Assembly (NCBI GenBank): GCA_029260765.1
Contig: JAJDCP010000112.1
Coordinates: 24,743 to 88,742 of the forward strand
Reading direction: 5' to 3'
Source of the DNA: Planctomycetota bacterium
GTDB taxonomy: Bacteria; Planctomycetota; J058; JAJDCP01
Length of the DNA stretch: 64,000 nt
Below the pieces are notes generated by a model, which was not told the origin of the DNA, did not search any database, and worked only from the letters and a program-made list of their open reading frames with translations. Below are positions 26,375 through 35,900 of the stretch, piece after piece. The position numbers and the translations under genes were made by a program. Positions within the stretch are counted from its first letter, which is position 1. Each line of letters starts with the position of its first letter.

Positions 26375-26851
26375 TCAAAGATCGTCCGCTGGCGTGCCTC
26401 CGTGCCAGATGTACAGCCCTCCCATCACGCCCAGCACGGCGAAGATTGTGTGGACCGGATCGTACAGCGCGTAGGTGCTCGCGAGTCGCCAGAACCCCGG
26501 ACGGGGCGTGCCGTGATAGAGATCCTCCCACAGCACGAACATCACGAGTGACTGCGACAGCAAGATGCCAGCTACCGTGAAGCTGCTGGCCACCGCCTGG
26601 TAGAAGATGCCACGGCCGCCGGATCGGCTGGTGACGACTCCACTGACCACTCCTCCGAACAGAACCGCCCCCCAACTGAGCTGAAAACGCAGGAGCCAAG
26701 CGGCGCCAACCCACAGCGCTCCGAGTGCAAGCGTACAGATCAGCCCCGCGATCAGCGCGCGCTTTGGATCGCCGAGGGCGCGAAGACAGGCCACACACCG
26801 GCCCGGGCTGTCGTTGTGGGCGTTACAGTGGCGACAGGTCCAGATCCCCAT
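26375..26851 (-). CDS. Membrane protein with N-terminal RanBP2-like zinc finger
   Basis: A 158-residue protein. The start, MGIWTCRHCNAHNDSPGRC followed by VACLRALG, fits the RanBP2-type zinc finger pattern W-x-C-x2-C-x3-N...C-x2-C. About four membrane helices follow (ALIAGLICTLALGALWVGAA, AVLFGGVVSGVVTS, GILLSQSLVMFVLW, HTIFAVLGVMGGLYIW). ATG 26851 has GGGAG about 9 bases upstream. Domain order suggests a cytoplasmic metal-binding head on a membrane base; role unknown. Confidence 0.7.
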   Translation of the reverse strand: MGIWTCRHCNAHNDSPGRCVACLRALGDPKRALIAGLICTLALGALWVGAAWLLRFQLSWGAVLFGGVVSGVVTSRSGGRGIFYQAVASSFTVAGILLSQSLVMFVLWEDLYHGTPRPGFWRLASTYALYDPVHTIFAVLGVMGGLYIWHGGTPADDL

Positions 26852-27657
26852 CGTCAAGTCTCCCTCGAGCGCGCTTGTTTGAGGCCGTGCAACGGTGTTC
26901 CCCAGTATCGTGGCGCGAGACGCCGCGCGCAAGCGTCTCGCCGCGTTTGCGGGCCGTTGCCGGTTCCGAATCGGGCCTGTCAGGGCGAGGCCCAAGCAGC
27001 GCTACCGGAGAGCCGGAGAGGCTGCGCGGGAGAAAGCCGCAGCCCTGAAGCTGCGGCGCGCCCGGGTCGACGTCCACCTGACCCGAGTGGGGCCGCTCCC
27101 TGTGACCCCCACCGGGGCAAGGCCGGCGTGATGCCCGTTCGAGTCCCGGGTCTGGGCTGGCGCACTTGAGAACGCCGGGCGATCGTGGATGGCATGGCTA
27201 CCCCCACCGATCCGCGTATCCAGTGCTTCCTCGCCAACCACTCGACCTCCGCGTCGGGTCCAGCTCACGGACGCTGGGATCAACTCCTTCCTGAGAAAAC
27301 GCCTTCCTTCGGCTCTGCGCCGTCTTGCTGCTCGCGACTGCCGCCTCGGGCCAGAGAGTCGACGGACGGATCGCGCGCCTGCTGGTGTGCGGGTTGGAGC
27401 AGATCTGCCGGACCTCGGCCCGCAGACCTGGGTGACCGTGCCCAACCTGGACGCTGCGCTTCCGCGGTCTCGAATCCCCGAATGCAGGTCAGTAGCCGCA
27501 GGTCCAAGACGGTCGCCGAGTCCGCACCGGAAACGGTCCCCACCTGTAAAGCTGCCACAACAGTTTGACAGTCTTGGGGCTGCCCATCGCTTCGCCGCGC
27601 GCCCTCAAGGTCGGCACGTCCCTTGCTCAGACCCCTGGTGTCAGGAGCAAGGAGAGA
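26852..27657. other. 0.8-kb region without a recognisable gene
   Basis: Several overlapping frames without ribosome sites or family motifs. A 12-base GC-rich palindrome-like patch lies near 27040-27060 (GCCGCAGCCCTGAAGCTGCGGC, a 7-bp stem) and could form a hairpin. Nothing else seen. Confidence 0.5.
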
Positions 27658-27660
27658 ATG

Positions 27661-30600
27661 ATGGACCAGGGGGTACAGAGCGCTGGCGAAACCTGCCCGA
27701 CCGTGGCCGGACCGACAAGGGACGCGGCCACAGTCCGGCCACCCTCGACCCGCTATCGGATCCTCGCCGAGCTGGGTCGGGGTGGTATGGGCGTCGTCTA
27801 CCGCGCTCTTGATCGCAACCTCGGGCGGGAGGTGGCCCTTAAGGTTGTGTCACCGAACGCACGAAACAAAGCCGCGCTGCTCGCGCGGTTCGAGAGAGAA
27901 GCCCGTGCTACGGGACAGCTCCAGCATCCCGGCATCGTTCCCCTCTACGACTTCGGCACTGACGCGGCGGGTCAGGTCTTCTTCACCATGCGCCTCATCG
28001 AGGGGCGCACCCTCCAGGAGCTCACACAAGACAAGTCCCAGAAGCTGAGCCTCTTCCGGCGCCTGCAGATCTTCATCGAGGTCTGCCGCACGGTCCAATA
28101 CGCCCACCAACGTGGGGTGGTGCACCGTGATCTCAAACCACAGAACGTTATGGTCGGTAGTCACGGAGAGGTTCAGGTGCTCGATTGGGGGCTGGCCAAG
28201 CTCCGGGGGCAGTCAGAAGCTGAGGCCTCGCTCGCCAGGTATTCCGTCCCCGGCCTGGGGGACTTGACCGAGGTCGGCTCCCTCCTTGGCACCCCAGAAT
28301 ACATGGCTCCCGAGCAGATGGACAGCGCAGGCGAGGTCGGCCCCGTCGCGGACATCTACTCTCTGGGAGCGATGCTGTACAGCTTGCTCGCGGGCCGCCC
28401 GCCGTTCCGCTCGTTCAACCGCGCGGTCTTGTTGCACCAGGTTCGCGAAATGCTGCCGAAGCCACCGCAGAACCGCCATTTCCCCGTGCCCCCGGAACTG
28501 CAGGCGATCTGCCTGCGTGCGCTCGCCAAACACCCCGATGGCCGCTACGAGTCTGCGTATGCCCTGGCCGACGAGGTCCAGGGCTTCCTCGAGAACACAC
28601 CTGTGCGCGCGATGCGCGGCGGCTGGCGCTACAGCCTGCGGCTGTTCTACCGCCGCCAGCGGCGCCTGGTGCACGCCGCCCTGCTCGGCTGTGCTCTGCT
28701 CGCCCTGGTCTGCGGCGCGTTCTTCCACGCAGCATCCGCACAACGTGCAGCTCGCAGAGAACGCCACGCGACAGAAGTTGCGCAGCTTCGCGCACGCTGC
28801 CCCGAAGCCGACCCTGCGTTGCTGCTGGCCGAGATGCGGGCCCGCCTGCTGCAAGCTGAGGCCCTGGGAGACCCTGCCATGAGCGAGCACGAGCGGCGCA
28901 CGAACGGCTCCGAGGTCTCCCGCCTGGTGCGGTACCTGGCTTGGCGTGAGGAGCTTCTCCGCCGCCGGCTCGAAGCACCCATGGGAGCAGAACTGCCAGA
29001 GCAACAGATCGAAGCAGAGTATCTAGACATCGCCGAGCAACGTGAGCTGGCCGCCGCATTGGCGACCGCCAACCGCGATTTTGCCCAGGCGCTGCTGATC
29101 GTGGACCAGACCCACGCATCCATCGGCTGGCGGAGAGAGCACAGGGCCCGCGTGGTCGCCGCCCGCGAGCGCCTGATCACATCGACCCTGGAGGCGACCG
29201 CCGCAGCGCTCGCAGACGTCCGGCAGGGGCTGGAGCGCCCCGGCCGCCCTTCGTGGGGGCCCACACGCCAGGAGCTGTTGATCGAGCTCAGCGGCTTCGA
29301 CCACCCACGGGTCGCTTCCTACCTGAGCGAGCGCCTCGCTGCGCTTGCAGGACAAGCCCACTGGCCGGCAGGAGAGCGGGCGGAACTGGCTCTGATCGTC
29401 GATGTGCTCGGGTATCTGGATCTTCCCCAGTTGACGATTCCTGCGCTGAGCCTCGGCTTGCGTTTGATCGAGGACGAAGACCTCGTGATCCGGCTGGGAC
29501 TTGCCCTGTGCAATACCCGCCAGCCGGAAGCGGAGGCGCTCGTGCTCGCCCAGATCCGCGACCGATTCGGACGCAAAAGCGAGATCTGGCGCCAGGTCAA
29601 GCGCCACTTCGGAAGGTTGCCGCAAGCAGGCAGTGCGTGGGTGTCCGCCGATGAACACCGCGAACGCGGAATGATCGCCTTCGATCGAAGCGCGTTCGAG
29701 CTTGTCTGGCAGAGTTTCGACCGCGCCATCGCTCTGGATCCCGGTCATGCGAGCGACTTGATCAATCGGGCTCTGGCCGCGAACGCTCTCGGTCGTCCAG
29801 ACGACGCCCTACGAGACATGGACAATGCCGTTGCGCTGGCGCCCGACGCAGCCACAGTCTACGTCAGCCGCGGAAACCTGCTGCTGTCTCTCGGGCGACT
29901 GGACGAGGCCCTGACAGACTTCGATCGCGCGCTCGAGCACGCTCCGGAGGTCGGCGCTCAGGTCGGCAAAGGTATCGCTCTGATCGGCAGCGACCGGGCT
30001 GCCGAGGCAGAAGCGATCCTGAGCGCTGCTCTGGAATTGCATGCCGGACATGCGCTGGTCTACCACAATCGGGGTGTCGCGCGCCACGAGCAGGGCTTGT
30101 TCGAAGCGGCCATCGGCGATTACGAGCAGGCACTGGCGCTGGACCCTCAGCTGAGCAGCGCTCTGGCCATGCGGGCTGAGGCCTGTCTCCGGCTTGGAAG
30201 GCTGCAGCAGGCCCAGCAGAGCGCGGCACGCGCTGTAGAGCTGGAACCCCAGTCGGCGATCGCGCACCACCGCCTCGGGCTGGTTCTGCGGGCGCTCGGC
30301 GATTCCGAGGCAGCTCTTCGGGCCTGGGCCTCGGCACTCCGGTGTCCCGACGCCGAACAGGTCCACGTTCTGGCGGACCGCGGCCGATTGCTCCTCGAGC
30401 TGGGCAGGTACGAGGAGGCACGCATCGACCTGGATCGCCAGCTGGAGCGAGATCCCAACCCTGAGATCTACGCGCTGCGAGCTTTTGTCTGGTCTGAGCT
30501 CGGCGAGCCTCAGAAGTGTATCGACGACTGTACAACGGCCCTGACTTTGGAACCGTCGGCAATCGAAGCGCTCTTGATCAGCGGCCTTGCCCACACGGCG

Positions 30601-31269
30601 CGGGGTGCGACCGAAGAGGCTCTCGAGGCTTATGACGCTGTTCTGGCACGGGCAGCAGACTCCCCCGAATATCGTTCGCTGGCCGGGATCCAACGAGGCT
30701 ACGTTCTGCTCGAACGTGGAGCGCTCGAAGATGCCATCGTCGGCTTCAGCGAAGCTCTGCGGTACGGGGCAGTCGATCGCGGCTACATAGGACGCGGACT
30801 GGCGTTCTATTGCACGGGCCAACTCGAGCGTGCGGCCGATGACTTCCTCTCCGCTCTTCGCTGCCACCCTGACAACTTCGAGGTCCGCTATCTGAGGGGG
30901 ATCGTCTTGCGGGAGCAGGGGCTGTGGGAAGGTGCGGAGGCGGACTTTGCGCTCGCCTGCAAGCTCGATCCCGAGCACGCGGGTTTGCGCAACGATCGCG
31001 GACAGGCTCTGCTCGAGTTGGGCAGGTGGGAGGCAGCGGCGAGGGAGCTCGACAGCGCAGTCGAGCTCGAGCCCACGCTGATCCCTGCCTACAACAACAA
31101 AGCACTGGTCCTTGAGCACCAGGGGCGCCTCGCGGACGCGCTCGCAACCCTCGATTGCGCGCTGCTGTATGCTCCCGAGCATGCCCAGATCCTCGAGTAC
31201 CGCGAGCGTCTGCACGCCAAGCTGCAGGCGGGGCAAGCCGGATCGGTCCCAGTGGTCCGTGAAAACTGA
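27661..31269 (+). CDS. Ser/Thr protein kinase with C-terminal TPR array
   Basis: A 1202-residue kinase. The kinase domain (about 30-310) shows LGRGGMGVVYRALDRNLGRE, VALKVV, HRDLKPQN (about 155), a DWGLAKL variant of DFG, and GTPEYMAPEQ. A membrane helix (HAALLGCALLALVCGAFFHA, about 340-360) separates it from an Arg-rich helical segment and, from about residue 665 to the end, at least 13 tetratricopeptide repeats (patterns such as A..LDPGHA..L.NRA.A). The TPR part presumably binds partners on the far side of the membrane or in the cytoplasm. Start: AAGGAG at 27649-27654 favours ATG 27661 over the adjacent ATG 27658. DWG kinases with TPRs are common in Planctomycetota. Confidence 0.9.
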   Translation: MDQGVQSAGETCPTVAGPTRDAATVRPPSTRYRILAELGRGGMGVVYRALDRNLGREVALKVVSPNARNKAALLARFEREARATGQLQHPGIVPLYDFGTDAAGQVFFTMRLIEGRTLQELTQDKSQKLSLFRRLQIFIEVCRTVQYAHQRGVVHRDLKPQNVMVGSHGEVQVLDWGLAKLRGQSEAEASLARYSVPGLGDLTEVGSLLGTPEYMAPEQMDSAGEVGPVADIYSLGAMLYSLLAGRPPFRSFNRAVLLHQVREMLPKPPQNRHFPVPPELQAICLRALAKHPDGRYESAYALADEVQGFLENTPVRAMRGGWRYSLRLFYRRQRRLVHAALLGCALLALVCGAFFHAASAQRAARRERHATEVAQLRARCPEADPALLLAEMRARLLQAEALGDPAMSEHERRTNGSEVSRLVRYLAWREELLRRRLEAPMGAELPEQQIEAEYLDIAEQRELAAALATANRDFAQALLIVDQTHASIGWRREHRARVVAARERLITSTLEATAAALADVRQGLERPGRPSWGPTRQELLIELSGFDHPRVASYLSERLAALAGQAHWPAGERAELALIVDVLGYLDLPQLTIPALSLGLRLIEDEDLVIRLGLALCNTRQPEAEALVLAQIRDRFGRKSEIWRQVKRHFGRLPQAGSAWVSADEHRERGMIAFDRSAFELVWQSFDRAIALDPGHASDLINRALAANALGRPDDALRDMDNAVALAPDAATVYVSRGNLLLSLGRLDEALTDFDRALEHAPEVGAQVGKGIALIGSDRAAEAEAILSAALELHAGHALVYHNRGVARHEQGLFEAAIGDYEQALALDPQLSSALAMRAEACLRLGRLQQAQQSAARAVELEPQSAIAHHRLGLVLRALGDSEAALRAWASALRCPDAEQVHVLADRGRLLLELGRYEEARIDLDRQLERDPNPEIYALRAFVWSELGEPQKCIDDCTTALTLEPSAIEALLISGLAHTARGATEEALEAYDAVLARAADSPEYRSLAGIQRGYVLLERGALEDAIVGFSEALRYGAVDRGYIGRGLAFYCTGQLERAADDFLSALRCHPDNFEVRYLRGIVLREQGLWEGAEADFALACKLDPEHAGLRNDRGQALLELGRWEAAARELDSAVELEPTLIPAYNNKALVLEHQGRLADALATLDCALLYAPEHAQILEYRERLHAKLQAGQAGSVPVVREN

Positions 31270-31284
31270 CGGACCTCCCCGCCT

Positions 31285-31950
31285 TCCGCGCTCTGGTCAA
31301 GATCCAGATCCACCTCGAAGCTCGGATTCGGCCCAAGACTCTGGGTGCAAACGCCAAGCCAGCGCGTGCCAGCCAGGTTCAAGGCGCCCCGGCCCCACGC
31401 CGCGTTCCCGACGCGATCCAAGCTTGCTCAGCTTCGCCTCGGTGGGTCCGCGCAGATCGTCGCCACGATGCCATGCGCCGGGCAGACCAACTCCCCGATC
31501 AGGTGACTGATGGCAACCCTGACCGGAGCATCGCAGCGTGGGCAGCAAGCCACCTGGACGAACGAACCACAGGGCCGAACTCCCCCTCAGCGACGCGGGG
31601 TGATGAACTGGCCCTGCAGGTCCTCACGGGCGCTACCAACATCGACAGCCATCGACTGACAGCGAGAACATCTGAGCAGCGCGCGACTTGGGTAGGACGT
31701 GGCGAGCCGGCCGCAATCGGAGCAGTCGAGGGCTTCAAGCGCCCCCAGCTGAGACACCTGAGCGCAACGCTCGCAAAACGGGCAGAACGGCTCCCAGCTG
31801 GTCAACTGGCAGGTCTTGCAGCGCAGTTTTCGCTCGAGCACAGTCTTGGGACCATCAGGGGAATGTTGCAACGCGCGGGGCCAGATGCGGGACAGGTCTC
31901 CCAGGAAACGCGGCTGGTGGCAGAGCCGGCACTCCGGACCTGCACCCGCT
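31285..31950 (-). pseudogene. Decayed zinc-ribbon-rich protein
   Basis: Read leftward, the frame shows paired cysteines CRLC, CKTC, CPFC, CSDC and CSRC within about 100 residues, then a stop (31587-31589), then in the same frame ACCPRCDAPVRV and ELVCPAHG, another stop, and a normal-looking tail (WGRGALNLAGTRWLGV). The Cys pairs look like successive zinc ribbons. Two in-frame stops and no credible start suggest decay. It lies antisense to and just upstream of the sirtuin remnant. Confidence 0.45.
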
Positions 31951-31988
31951 GCGGCCTGGACTCCGGATGCGGGCGGGGCCTGCCGAGG

Positions 31989-32584
31989 AATGCGGGACCA
32001 AGGAGGCTTTCGAGCGAGATCCCCAGCGATTCTGGCATCACTATCTGCAGCTCGTAAGGGCGACCGCTGAAGTGCAGCCGTGCGGCGCACACGATGCCCT
32101 CGAAGCGCTGGGAAAGCTCCGCGTTCTGATCACGCAGAACGTCGATGGCTTGCACCGCACAGCGGGAAGCCACGACGTCATCGAGCACCATGGGCGCCCA
32201 GACATCTTGGCCTGTCTGGCATGCGGCAGCGAACGGGAACAGAAGATCTCTGAGCTCTCGAGCGCTCCCATGTGGCGATGCGGAGAGATCATGAAACCCA
32301 GCCTTGTGCGGTTCGGCGACGCATTGCCAAGAGCGCCATGGGCACGGGCCGAAGAGTTGGCCCGCGCCTGTGCCGTCTGCCTGATTGTGGGGACCTCCGG
32401 CGTGGTCTATCCCGCTGCCCGCATGCCCGTGTTGGCATTCGAGGCGGGCGCGCCCCTGTGTCAGGTAGATCTCGAGGCGACCGGTCTGACGCACACAGGT
32501 TGCGTGCGCTGGTACGTTCAGGGCCCGGCGAGTCCGAGTCCGAGTTCGGGTCCAGAGCTCCTGACATGGGCAACTCTTGATTGA
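31989..32584 (+). pseudogene. 5'-truncated Sir2-type NAD-dependent deacylase
   Basis: From about 31989 the frame reads EAFERDPQRFWHHYLQL, VLITQNVDGLHRTAG, VIEHHG, LACLACG, SLVRFGDALP and VGTSGVVYPAA, all sirtuin motifs in the correct order. The N-terminal Rossmann part with the GAGxSxxSGIPxFR NAD-binding motif is missing; upstream sequence in this frame is Arg/Gly-rich junk. One of the four zinc cysteines also appears lost (WRCGE). It therefore cannot bind NAD. The tail runs into the repeat element that begins near 32551. Confidence 0.75.
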
Positions 32585-32770
32585 GACTTTCGATCCGTAT
32601 GGTGAACCCAGAGCCTCTGGATACAACCTCCGCCAGAGCTCCTTCCGGCGCTCACAGAGCGCCGCTACAGAAGACGGCTTCGATTCGGTACAGCCAGCGG
32701 TCGCAACGGACAGTTGCCGCCAAAACCCCTCCAGCCCCTTTGCATCGAACCCGTGTCAGGAGCTCTGGAG
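32551..32770 (+). repeat. MITE-like element with 16-bp inverted ends and dispersed core
   Basis: TCCAGAGCTCCTGACA at 32551-32566 is the exact reverse complement of TGTCAGGAGCTCTGGA at 32754-32769 (20 of 21 bases if extended inward). Between them, 32591-32688 is copy 1 of a roughly 98-bp repeat found also at 53120-53218 and, inverted, at 62868-62935. The core holds a GGCGCTC-ACA-GAGCGCC hairpin. No coding capacity. Confidence 0.65.
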
Positions 32771-32830
32771 TCCGACTGCGACGACCGAAGTCCGTATCCC
32801 GAGGCTCCGACGTCCGGGGATCCGCGGTCC

Positions 32831-32858
32831 GTGGGCCGTGGGCCGTGGGCCGTGGGCC
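32831..32858 (+). repeat. Heptanucleotide tandem repeat (GTGGGCC)4
   Basis: Four perfect copies of GTGGGCC in the gap before the smc stop codon. Likely prone to slippage; no gene is affected. Confidence 0.9.
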
Positions 32859-32902
32859 TACGCGGAAGTCCTGGGAAGCCGGAGCCAGGAGGGCACCCCC
32901 GA

Positions 32903-35900
32903 TTAGGAAACCGCGCCCGCCAGCGGCGCGACCTCCTGCATCCGCACCGCTACAGGACGGGAGATGCCTGACTGCTCCATCGTCACCCCGAACAGCGCGT
33001 CCGCAGCGCTCATCGTGCGCTTGTTGTGCGTGACGACCAGGAACTGCGTGCGGTCGAGGTAGTGGCGCAACAAGCCCACCAGGCGGTCGACGTTGGCCTC
33101 GTCCAGGGCCGCATCCACCTCATCGAGCACACAGAAAGGACTGGGACGGATCTCAAACAGCGCGAACAACAGCGCCATCGCTGTCAACACCCGCTCTCCG
33201 CCTGAAAGCAGCGAGAGCGTGCGGTTCTCTTTGCCGGGCGGCTTGGCGAAGATCTCGATGCCCGCGGTCAACAGGTCTCCGTCCTCGAGCACCAGGTCGG
33301 CGCGGCCGCCTCCGAACAGACGCCGGAAGATGTCTTTGAAGTTGCTGCGCACCTGGTGGAAGGTGTCTTCGAAGCGCGCCCGCGCCTCGCCGTCGATCTG
33401 GCTGATCAGGCTGGTCAGATCGCGCACCGAACGGTCGAGGTCTTTCAGCTCTTGTTGCAGCGCCTCCAAGCGCTGCTCGCACTGGCGGGCCTCGTCGATG
33501 GTGCCCGGATCGGTCGGACCCAGCGCTGCGAGGGAGTTCTTGACCGATTTCAGCCGGGCCTGGCAGTCGCGCAACACCGGCTCGCGGTTGGCAAGCCGCG
33601 CGAGCAGCTGCCGCTCTTCGTCACGCTCGGGCGACTGCAGGTCGGGGTCGTCGCACTCAGCGGGCAGCGGCTGGAGCTCGTCCCAGCGACGCTGCAGACC
33701 CGCCATACGCACTTCTTTTTCCCGCATCATGACCTTGGCGCCTGCTCCCTCGGCGCCCAGCGCTTCGAGCTGCTTGCGCAGCTCTTCGACCTGGGCGTCG
33801 GCCACCACCCGAGCTTTCTCGGCGGCGCTCAGTTGGCCTTCGGCCCCTTCTTCGGCTCCGTCCAGCGCCCCCAACGATGTCTTGAGCCTGGACAGGCGCT
33901 GCTGCTTCTCGTTCAGCGAGGCCTGTGCCTCACTGGCACGGTTCTCGGTCTCGGCGATCCGGTCTTGCAGCCGCGCAGCGTTGGCGATGCGCTCGTTGAG
34001 GTCCGAAACCGTGCGCTCCAGGCTCTCGGCCAGGTGGTCTTTCTCCTTGCGTTGCTCGAGCGCCTGGAAAGCCAGCCGCTGTTGCTCGATGCGCGCCTTC
34101 TCGAGCTCGCGCTCGAGCGCCTCGTTGGCGTGTTTGCTGGATGTGACCGTCTGCCTGCGCTCCTCGGCCAGCGCCTCGAGGCGCGCAGCTTCCACCCGGC
34201 GTTCGGCGGCCAGCTCGCTGGCCTCGTCGAGCTCGCAACAGACGTCGTCCAGCTCGGCGCTGACATTGGCGAGCTCTTCGGCGATACGTGACAGCTCCGA
34301 TTCGGCTCTGCCCAGCTCACCGCGGCTCTGCACTACGCTGAGTTTTTTCTGCCCCAGCTCGCTGCGGCACAGATCGACTTCGGCCTGCAGGGCCGACAAC
34401 TCACCGCTGGCGATACGCTTCTCTTCCTCAAGCTGCTTCTTCTCGAGGGCCAGGCGCTCAGCCTCGACCTTCAGCTCAGCCTTCTCCACCGTGCGGGAGA
34501 TGATGCCACCGGTCGCATCTCCCGCCAGCATCAGGCAGCCGTCGCGCTGCAGCACCTCACCCGCAAGCGTCGCAAAACGCCGGAAGGGGAGCTTGCGGTC
34601 GAGCAGCAGGCGTTGGGCCGTCTCGAGGTCTTCGACCACCAGGGCATCGGCGAGCAGGCGCGCCACCAACCGCTGCTCCGGACCGGCAGGTTGGGCCAGC
34701 TCCGTGGCCGTGCCCAGCACGCCGGGCAGCTGTGGAGCAGGCTCGAGGCGCTTGCCTGGCAGGCCGCTACGGGGCAACACCCGCACAGCGCCCAGGCCCT
34801 CGTCCTTCACCCAGGCCAACGCGGTCAGCGCGTCCTCGAGCCGTCCGCACACCACCGCTTCGGCCATCGGCCCCAGCAGACCAGCGATCGCCTGCAGGTG
34901 GCGCGGCTCCGGATGCAGGCGTTGGCCCAACAGATGCAGTCCATGCCCGCGGTCAAGCAGCGCCGCACTCGCCCTGCCCACACCGTCGCCTTTGCGCTCG
35001 AGATCCTGCAACACACGCAGGCGGGACACCACCTCGCGCTCGGACAAGGCCGCCGCGTGCAGCTGCTCGCCGAGCTCTTCGCGGCGCTGCCGCGCCTCCT
35101 GCGCTTCCCCTTCGAGCTCTTGCAGGCGGCCCATCACCCGACCCAGCTCGACCTGGGCGGCCTCCGCCTCCCGGCTGCTGCGGTTGGCCGCGTCCTGCGC
35201 CGCCGCCTGGTTCGATGCCAACCCCTCGGTCTTGGCCATCAGACGCCCGCGACGCGCATCGAGCACCTTCTGGCGCGCGGCAGCCGCGGCCATCTCGTTC
35301 TTGACCCGCGAGGTCTTGCGGAAACTCTCGAGGGTCTCTTCCTCAAGAGCACGAACGGCAAGTTGTGCCTGGCGCAGGCGGGCCTCGTGCTTCTGCACTT
35401 CGGCACGCGCGGCCGTGCACTCCTCATTGGAGGTCTCTGCCTGGCTGGAGACCCGTGCCAGGGCAGCTTGCAGCCGCTCCTGCTCCGCCTCGAGGTTCTC
35501 TTTGCGCTGCGACTCTTTGCCCCGGCTGGCGCGGCGCCGCTCGAGGTCCCTTTTCAGCTCCTCCTGGCGTTTGTTCAGGAAGCGCAGCTCCCGCTCCAAG
35601 CCCTCAAGCTCTTCCTGACGCACAGCCCGGTCACGGCTGGCGGCAGCGCGGGCGCGTTCGGCCAGACGCCGGGCGGCTTGCGCGCTGTGCACCTCTTCGC
35701 GCGCCTTGGTCAGGCTGTCTTCCAGCTGGTTGGCCGTGCGGCTGCGCTCGACCGCCGCCACATCCATACTCTCGAGCTCGCGCTTCAAGGTGTCGAGCTG
35801 GGCGTGCAACACGCCCCGGCTCAGGTACAGGCGCCGCCTCCCCAGGATCAATCCCTTGCGCGCTTTGGCGGCCTTGCCGCGCACGCCGTCGTACTGGCGT

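Noticed and set aside
27120..27160. GTTCGAGTCCCGGG, like a tRNA T-arm
   Set aside because: The 5 bases before the loop do not pair with those after it, and no anticodon or acceptor stem can be drawn.
33093..35618. 841-codon open frame antisense to smc
   Set aside because: Ser/Arg-rich mirror of the smc coiled-coil codons; no ribosome site or domain. Similar long antisense frames at 5336-6400, 46525-48144, 57393-58949 and 59028-61013 were rejected for the same reason.
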